DNA from: Cryptomeria japonica
Lineage: Eukaryota; Streptophyta; Pinopsida; Cupressales; Cupressaceae
Length of the DNA: 64,000 nucleotides
Direction: 5' to 3'
Assembly (NCBI RefSeq): GCF_030272615.1
Contig: NC_081413.1
Coordinates: forward strand, 720,083,867 to 720,147,866
Of this stretch, positions 56,885 through 64,000 are shown in pieces; position 1 is the stretch's first letter; every line of letters begins with the position of its first letter. Under the pieces are notes generated by a model that did no database searches, was not told the origin of the DNA, and was given only the letters and a program-made list of their open reading frames with translations. A program made the translations under genes and the position numbers.

Positions 56885-58372
56885 TTATCCATCCACAATG
56901 TACTGGCTACCATTAGTTTCCTCTCTCCTGTCACTATTAGGAACAAGACCAACTGCTGGTTGTTGCACACTTCGTAAGATTTGGGATACAGCAGGATTAA
57001 GAGAAACCCCTTGACCAGTTATGTCACTCCCTTGACCAGATAATTGTCCAAAAAGGGCAAAGAAAAGAGTTGAAATTTGTTGTTGACCTTGAGCTAACTG
57101 TGCTTGTAGTTGCATAATTTGAGTCTGGTGTTCCATTTGCAAGTTCATCATAGTCTCCATCCATTGCATTTCTGCCCTGTCCCTCTTTTCTTCAAGACAT
57201 CTCCATCTATGTCTTTCTTGCTCTCTCTGTTCCTGCTCTCTCAAATTTCTTTCCCACTCTTGCTCTGAAATCACTCTTTCCATTTCTTCTCTCTCCTTTT
57301 CTCGTATCTTTTCCCTTTCCTCCCTTTCCCTCTGGCGATCTTCTCTCTCTCGTTCTCTCTCCCGTTCTACTTCCTCCTTCATTGCTGTCCTCTCTTCCAT
57401 CTCAATCTCCCTTCGCCTCTCCCTTTCATCTCTTCTCATCTCAATATCCTTCAATTCTGCAAACTGAGCTCCCAAAAAGCCCAAAATTTTGGCATCATAG
57501 ATGAATGCCTTGTCTACTTTCTTCCTCCTTTTCCTATTCCTCTGAATCAAGCTATCATCCTCTTCCTTCTCCCCATCCTCCTCGCCACTTTCTCCTTCAC
57601 TGTCTCCTTCCCCTTCTCCTCCATCATATTCGAGACCCCCAAAGCCCAGAGCTAACATGCCAGACCCATTCTCGCCCCCTTCCTGCGCAACTCTTCCTCC
57701 ACCATAAGAACATATGCCAAATGGTAAGTCTGTATCTCCTTCAACCATACCATCAATACCAACATCTCTTTGAAAGTTCTGGCTTCTGTTCCTTACCCCA
57801 AACCAAATCCTTCCCTTTCCAACACCATTTCTCATGTTGCCACCCGCATGAATACTCCCTCTAGGAACCATGTCATTCAGGTCTAGCTCAACATCTCCAA
57901 ACACTTCCTTGTATTTGAGAAAATTAAGCCAGTGGGTAACACCTTCCTCCCAATCATACTCCTCCTGATCTCCACCATTTCCCAGATGGTCAACATTATT
58001 TTTTCTGATTTTCTGCTTAACGCCCAGATATTGATGCCTCATATTCTGCACTTTCGTTGACGCATCCCTCCAAGTCCACTCCCAAGGAAAGGCAACAGGG
58101 TCTTGTGCATGGTGCATGGCATTCACATATTCTGCAATGGGTTCAAATTTTCTCTCCCTAGTTTTAAGCTTGCCCAAAACACCAGATCTAAGAAGCTCCC
58201 CGTATTTATTAATAAGTGTCTCTTCCTCCTCTTCAGTCCACTTCTTCCTCTTCATATGGGCAGCAGAAATTAGCTTTCTGTGGCGCTTTGCAGCTAGGCT
58301 TGAAACCAGAGAGGGCTCTGAAGGTTCTCCATGGTCTGTAAATATCACAGGTATTCTGTCATCTATGTTCAT
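56885..58372 (-). CDS. trihelix (GT-factor) transcription factor
   Basis: Intact single-exon frame of 495 aa, the only convincing host gene. ATG 58372 is chosen because an in-frame TGA lies 24 bp upstream and the longer open frame starts at TTG; position -3 is A. Residues 41-123 form a trihelix/Myb-SANT-like DNA-binding domain (KRKKWTEEEEETL, then GKLKTRERKFEPIAEYV, then WTWRDASTKVQNMRHQY, with the spaced Trp/Phe pattern). An acidic Gly/Glu-rich stretch (about 247-274) precedes a basic nuclear-localisation-like RNRKRRKKV (278-286). A long charged Arg/Glu coiled coil (about 300-400) and a Gln-rich segment (about 412-434) follow. It should be a nuclear, probably oligomeric regulator. Target genes are unknown. 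Confidence 0.88.
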   Translation of the reverse strand: MNIDDRIPVIFTDHGEPSEPSLVSSLAAKRHRKLISAAHMKRKKWTEEEEETLINKYGELLRSGVLGKLKTRERKFEPIAEYVNAMHHAQDPVAFPWEWTWRDASTKVQNMRHQYLGVKQKIRKNNVDHLGNGGDQEEYDWEEGVTHWLNFLKYKEVFGDVELDLNDMVPRGSIHAGGNMRNGVGKGRIWFGVRNRSQNFQRDVGIDGMVEGDTDLPFGICSYGGGRVAQEGGENGSGMLALGFGGLEYDGGEGEGDSEGESGEEDGEKEEDDSLIQRNRKRRKKVDKAFIYDAKILGFLGAQFAELKDIEMRRDERERRREIEMEERTAMKEEVEREREREREDRQREREEREKIREKEREEMERVISEQEWERNLREQEQREQERHRWRCLEEKRDRAEMQWMETMMNLQMEHQTQIMQLQAQLAQGQQQISTLFFALFGQLSGQGSDITGQGVSLNPAVSQILRSVQQPAVGLVPNSDRREETNGSQYIVDG

Positions 58373-59800
58373 TCTCAATTCAAATGTCCAGCCTCAAATC
58401 TCGCTAGATCAAACAGTAATTCACAGAACTTGAGCCCTAGATGGAAAAGTTAGCCAAATCAATGAACACAGACGATCCAAATTCCAATTCCAAAGGCAGT
58501 AACCACTATCATTCAAATTACATCTTTTTAGATTAAATTTAGTGCCAAATAACCACTTTTAAATCAAACCCAAATTACATCTTTTCCACCGGAATTTAGT
58601 TCCAAGAAAGCACATTTGAATAAAAACCAAATTACAACTTTTCAATCCAAATCTGGTGTCAAAATCCCACTATTGAGCAAAACCCAAATAGATAACTATG
58701 GTGGAAGCCCTACAAATGTTCAGAATTGAATGCACAACAGACCAATGAGAACTCAAATTCAATCCCAAGCTTCAAGTCAGCTTTTAAGTAGTTGGTACTC
58801 ACTGAAAGAATATGACCCTCTTCAATGGCACAGTCCCGGGCCTCGTTGAGGTGCCTTTAATATTCAAGTGCAAGGCCGGCTGTCTTGGAAAATCTTCTAT
58901 ACTAAAACAGACCAATCCAGCCCAATCCGAGATACCGCATTTATCATTACCTTCCAATGGTTAGAGGTAAAAAGTGCATCCTTCGCACCTTTTAGCTCTT
59001 AGTTTTGGTCTCACACTGCTTCGTCGTCATACAGTATGATAATTTGTCTACTGTGTAATTATGTATTTGTGTATGGGAGTTTTGGCATTTTCCCTGGTTC
59101 AGGTAGTTTTGTGTAGGAGTTGGCATTTTTCAATCTAATTTTATACAATTAAGTATTTAGATCTTATTTTCATTTTTTATTTCTTATTTTGAGTTAAATT
59201 TGTATGTGTAGTTTTTAACTTTTTTCAATATCATGTGTAGTTTAGATTATCAATTTTTCAAAATCAAATTTAATTTTAGGTTTAAATCTACTCATTTAAA
59301 TTAGTCATTATTTTTTTATTTGGGTATGAAAAATTCAAAATTATATGTTAGGGCATGTATAAAAGAACAAGACCCTAGGTAATTTAATCATCTAAGAGTT
59401 GTTAGCAAGAAGGAATAATGCAAACCACACAATCATCACAAGAACACTAAGACAAACATAATAGCGTTAGCATTTACATTCATAAGAATAGATATAGCTA
59501 TTGCATCCTGTATCTACAAAACTCAAATAATCTAAAGGTTTGTCTCAAGTTAAAGGTGGGAAGCTAATTTTCTTTCTATGGTGTTCTTTAGCACTACTTC
59601 ATCTTGCAAGTAAACGCAATTTTGAAGAAATAAAAAAATAGGTTTGGGGTTACATCTTCCAAGTTTAAAATTGCACAAAAAATTAAAAAACACACATTAT
59701 CAAATATCAAAATTGTAGTTGTGGGATTAACCCAAAGCCAAAAAAGAGGTTTTCACAATCTATTACAACTTAAAGGTTGTTGTAACATGTCTCTCATTCT
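58373..59800. other. upstream region of the trihelix gene
   Basis: Presumed 5' UTR and promoter on the minus strand. No obvious TATA box at a credible distance could be assigned. Repeated AACCCAAAT(T/A)-type words occur at 58500-58700. No other gene was seen. Confidence 0.4.
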
Positions 59801-59817
59801 TGACTCCTTTGATACCA

Positions 59818-60134
59818 CTTGTAATAAAATAGCTTGCACAATAGAAAAATATGATAGGAAATATGTTGCAAATACTTGATAATAAGTCATTTCAAAGGGG
59901 ATACTTCCAATTGTCTTTACTAGGAACATAATACTCAACATGATGATAATAACTAGCCACTAATCTCATATAACACCTGATTTTTATTTAGCTCCTAGCT
60001 AGGGATAACCCCCGAGATGACTTAAATACCTATATATGATTATAATAATGATTGTATAACTTATTTAAGAGTTAAGGTAGTCACAGTCTGACTACTCATA
60101 ACCTAAAACACGTTATTGGATTAAGGACACAACA
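59818..60134 (-). mobile_element. possible LTR with primer-binding site
   Basis: On the minus strand, TGTTGTGTCC (60134) to TTTATTACAAG is followed by TGGTATCAAAGGAG, a Met-type primer-binding site (59806-59816). This is an LTR-PBS junction, probably Copia. The partner LTR and TSD were not identified. Confidence 0.45.
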
Positions 60135-61260
60135 TTCCCCCTTTCTACAAAATTATTGTCCTCGACACTAATTAATTATGGATGCTTCTATATAAAATCT
60201 TCATCTTCTAATACAAATGAAAAAAAATCTCCATCTTCTAATGAGTTGACTTCAATTATAAAATACTTTCATTTAATGAGGTACTTTGGGATTGTCCTTG
60301 TTCTTAGCTTCTTCATGTGTGTGGAGAAAATTAATTTTAGGTCAAACATGTGCATGCCTTCCTTCTATATTTGTGTTAGAATTTTGTGTTGGTCCACTTG
60401 CCTCTTCATTGTGTTTTGCTCCTTTGCCTTAATCTCCTTGGGGCTAAAGGATAGCTCTTGGTGATGAATGTATGATTTCATTTCTCTAATCTTTTGGTGT
60501 GTCTTCAAGGAAGAATTGGAGGGTGGTAGATTGTGCCTAGGCTTAATTGAATTGCCTGATGAGAATCAGCTTAAGGAGACAACCCTTTTTGAATTTTTTC
60601 AAGTAGTAATAATGCATGACAAGATATTTTTAATTATTGCCCTTCTTTCTCCTCTTCTTCTTCTCTTTATTCTTCTTCTCCACCACCTTCTCCTTGTCCT
60701 TCTTCTTCTCCTTATATTTCTTTTTCTTATCCATCCAATGAACAAATATCCTTAAATAATAGTGCAAACCATTGTTTAGCTTCATTTCTTAAAGATAACC
60801 AAAAATGTACTTTCCATTATATACTTTTATCATAATATATTTTATATTTGTACCACCATTCTAATACATCGCCACTTCCATCAAAACAAGGAACCTACAT
60901 TGAAATTAAAGTTTCTTTAAAAAATCCTTTGCCTGGATTAGCAGTCTACCAAATCTTGTTGGATATAGTCAACCTCAAATTAAAAAATAAAATTAATAGT
61001 CACCTCATGAATCTTGACAAACTTTCTAAAAATATAAAATAAAAAAAAATAAAAATGATTTGTAGCCTAGAAAGTAAATTTATGAAAAAACATAAAAGTT
61101 TCATAACTCTTTCAATATTTCTTATAAAAGAATGATTTTTGTATTGTGGCTTCCTTATATGATCCTTCAACATTAATAAAAGAAATGTAAAAGAAAAAAT
61201 GTGGCCTTTAGTTAAATATAGGTAAATCATAAAAAATTAGGATTTTGTCTACCTTTGTCT
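60135..61260. other. no gene; CTT-rich tract inside
   Basis: AT-rich interval between two LTR-PBS junctions. It contains a polypyrimidine CTT/CTC run at about 60645-60735. No gag or pol motif was found. Confidence 0.45.
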
Positions 61261-61270
61261 AAATTATAAC

Positions 61271-61560
61271 TTTGATACCACTTGAGAAGATCCACATATA
61301 TAATAATGGAAACAATATTAATATTGATAGAGATATCACATAACACAAGATATGTTTTTGAGCCAAGATGTTCTAATATCCAATATGGGCAAAAATAGAA
61401 TAAATATATTGAGGTAGGGTAAAATAATATAATATTCCTTATGAAAGAAGTCACTCCACATTATATCTCTAAGAGATCCCAAATACAATATCATACTCCA
61501 TGTTTTCTTATAATAATAATCACCTTCTTTATATAGACCTCCCAATGATACAATGGAGGA
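61271..61560 (-). mobile_element. possible LTR end with primer-binding site
   Basis: Minus strand: a TATATAAAG box near 61535, then sequence ending GATCTTCTCAAG followed by TGGTATCAAAG (61270-61280). It looks like the 3' part of a Copia LTR joined to its primer-binding site. The LTR start is not resolved. Confidence 0.4.
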
Positions 61561-61686
61561 GTAATCCTAATGAAATTCAACTCATCGCCTGATATAATTA
61601 ATTAAACAATTTGTTGAAATGATCATATATAACTAAGTTAAGGAATGGTGTTGCATGTTAGCATCTTCATCCATCTAAATACATTT

Positions 61687-62170
61687 GTAGTGTCCTAAAT
61701 TGTACTCGCTTACAAATTTGTCCTCACCTAGACCTCACTTTGGTATTTTGGATTCCAAGGCCTAATTGAAGCATTGATTCTACTCACACCAACTATCAAA
61801 CTTGCGTTTTCACCACCTTCATAATCTTCCCTCCAAAGTTGAGCCTTGATTGCCCATTTTGGGGCCCCACGATGGTCATATCATTTGAGTGGGAATCTAG
61901 ATCTTGTGTGGCCTACTCTAGAAATTCAATTTAATTTTTGGGTTAACAAGTATAAAAGGAGGTCTACCCCTCTCATTTAAAACCTAATCTCATTCAAGAT
62001 CTCGAATACACTTTAGAAAATTCAATTGAGCAAGCAATCAAGCATTGGAGCAAAATTGAAGTCAAGTTCAAGCATTCAAGATGACATCCATGATCAATAT
62101 TTTATGAAGACATTTTACATGAAAACCTAAAAGATTTGTGTGAAGGCAAAAAAAAAATCATCAAGGTAAA
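61687..62170 (+). mobile_element. possible LTR fragment
   Basis: Starts TGTAGTGTCC, carries a TATAAAAGGAGG box (about 61952) and a transcribed-looking leader (CTAATCTCATTCAAGATC). This is typical of plant LTR promoters. The 3' end, PBS and TSD were not found. Confidence 0.45.
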
Positions 62171-63751
62171 CATTGTGGTTTCAAGCATTTAAATTTCATA
62201 TCCATCCTTTGCCTCAAAAGGAAAGTACTTTACTACAATCTTCCAGTACATTTATTAATTCAATTTCATGGTTAATAAAATCCAGGTTTTACCTAAGGAA
62301 AACCGTTATTCCCAACATATTTTCCTTTCTTTCTATGTGTAAGAAACAAGAGTGGAGTTGTACTTGGGAAATCCGATAGAATTGATAATGACAAATAGGT
62401 TTAGCTTTCAATGGTGGGAAATTCAGAGGACCATGGTGAATTGATATTGCCCGATCTTGAAAATTCAAGTCAAACTTTTGAAAATAAGTTCCAGGCATCT
62501 TCTTTTGCCCAAATCCAATTTGGTAGCTCTGTGAGATATCTGTAGACAACTATTTATGATATTTTGCTTCAATTATGACCTATTTTGCCCTAATTCACAA
62601 CTTACCTTTAAACATCTTGTTGACTCTTAATTACCTTAAACTTGAACAATCTTATGGGAAATTCAGTGATGGGGGAACGATTGCGCGAAAATCATTGAAT
62701 GACCTCCAAGTTTGAGAAGTCGGCTCTTCATATAGTTGGGGGAGAAAACGGGAAAGAGGAAACTTTAAAGCAAATGATCTATGCTACTTAGGCGATACGC
62801 CAGAGCATTTCAGAATAGTATTAATAGCATATAAAACTTAGAGGTATGCAATTTTAAAGCACATTCAATAATCTACATGCCCAAAAACATTTGAGAGAGT
62901 AACTCAACAAGAACTCATTTAACATAAAATGAAATTTAATCATTCATCTAACAGATAACAAGTCTCATGACATAGTTTAATCTGCAGAGTCTCATAGTAA
63001 ACATCATAGAAGTTAATAGATTAGAAAATAGCACAGAAGATAATATATTAAGCTTCAAATAAAATCATCACAAAGGCCACAAGCACAATTTGACACAATT
63101 ATCCTTCACCAAATTTCATTAACATAAAGGCTTCTTAATGAGCCAAAGTTTTTTAAAAACTCTCCAAAAGTCTGCACCCTCCGAATGAGGAAAAACACCG
63201 CGAGGTCATACCCAGCAAAATCACCCCTGAAGTTGTTATTTCCACTATGTCGTGGTCACCCCTGCACCTGCCCAACAAGAAAATTGTGATCCAAATTGCG
63301 TTCTAATTCATGAACTATCATGGATGACATGCGGCAGCTCGGGGGAGAACAAAAAATGGGTGTTGAGAGACCATCTAATTGCACAACGCAGAGACACTGA
63401 GTGTCTTTACCTTTACATGATGGGCGGTGGGGTCGAGAGGAGTGTCATGTCATAAAAACCAGAGCCACACGACAACTTCAAGTTCCTCCAAACTTTGAAT
63501 GAGAAAAGCGAGCGATTAGACGCAACGCCAAGACGACACCTAGCTTACATGTTTTGTATGAGGAGCATAGCAGGAAAATTAGAAAGGAAGGGCGTCACTC
63601 AATCAAAATGTCGCCTATGGACGACTTCAAAATAATGTTAACATTTATTGGTTACTAAAATGGGGAATTCTGTCTGCGGAATACTAGAACCCAAAATTGT
63701 TGGTTTGGAGACTAGACTTCATGTCAGATCAGGGCAGAGCAGATCGAAGAC
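62171..63751. other. no gene recognised
   Basis: Mixed sequence without conserved motifs. Short frames (for example 63252-63455) lack domains. Confidence 0.45.
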
Positions 63752-64000
63752 CTACTGCAATGGAAACCAATCATCCTCGAGGGGCAACACTTGCGCTTCC
63801 AAATTTTGGTAGTGTTGATCCAAACAAATTATCTCATAAAATGGCAAGCTCGTTGGTTCATCATGAACTAGTTTTAAGAGAGCATAGAGTTGGGCCAGAG
63901 GATGCAAAATATGCTCGACCTCCTCTGCTGAAATATGATTGTTTAGGCATTGTAGGAAGGTCCTATCTTGTTGCAACTGCTCAACCAGGCTTAACACTTG
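63752..64000 (-). CDS. partial ORF at window edge, unknown
   Basis: An open frame with no ATG in the window runs in from beyond 64000 and stops at a TAG at 63752-63754. About 80 residues are visible: Leu-rich and helical at first (SLVEQLQQDRTFLQCL), then acidic, ending in DDWFPLQ. It may be the C-terminus of a real protein or of an old element. No family was recognised. Confidence 0.35.
   Translation of the reverse strand, partial: QVLSLVEQLQQDRTFLQCLNNHISAEEVEHILHPLAQLYALLKLVHDEPTSLPFYEIICLDQHYQNLEAQVLPLEDDWFPLQ

Noticed and set aside
57505-57864. Plus-strand ORF opposite the trihelix gene
   Set aside because: Antisense shadow of the Glu/Gly-rich coding strand.

Overview
Plant nuclear DNA, AT-rich and almost wholly built of nested transposable elements, with one convincing host gene. 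Long-LTR families, many solo LTRs, Sirevirus-like Copia, an L1-type LINE with a DUF4283/CCHC ORF1, and hAT transposons with 8-bp target duplications all point to a large-genome seed plant. A gymnosperm is my guess; the sequence does not prove it.

Layout. 1-7.5 kb: a solo LTR (family A, 1241-2538), a LINE tail, a complete 334-bp TRIM whose LTRs contain a tRNA-like sequence (4784-5117), a 1-kb non-autonomous LTR element (5972-6987) and a hAT-type MITE (6997-7455). 7.5-9.9 kb: no recognisable gene, one SINE-like segment. 9.9-15.4 kb: a non-autonomous hAT-type element split by a gag-only Copia element (10995-15329) that carries a 42-bp hairpin minisatellite. 15.4-17.3 kb: hAT transposase relic and a solo LTR. 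17.3-29.7 kb: a Sirevirus-like Copia element whose 5' LTR is split by a 6.1-kb family-B element with a palindromic GGAACTTCGG repeat array. 29.7-34.4 kb: a decayed Copia gag-pol split by a solo LTR. 35.7-54.5 kb: a hAT transposon holding a full-length LINE (perfect 19-bp target duplication), which in turn holds a 3.6-kb family-B LTR and a 2.3-kb two-LTR family-A element. 54.6-55.6 kb: solo LTR. 56.9-58.4 kb, minus strand: an intact trihelix transcription factor gene. 58.4-64 kb: LTR fragments and a partial ORF at the edge.

Insertion order can be read from target-site duplications (TSDs), most of which I could find by eye. None of the larger elements has an intact set of mobility genes. Intact reading frames are confined to the trihelix gene and the gag of the 10995-15329 element. 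Gene starts were chosen at ATG codons; several longer open frames begin only at TTG/GTG/CTG and were trimmed.
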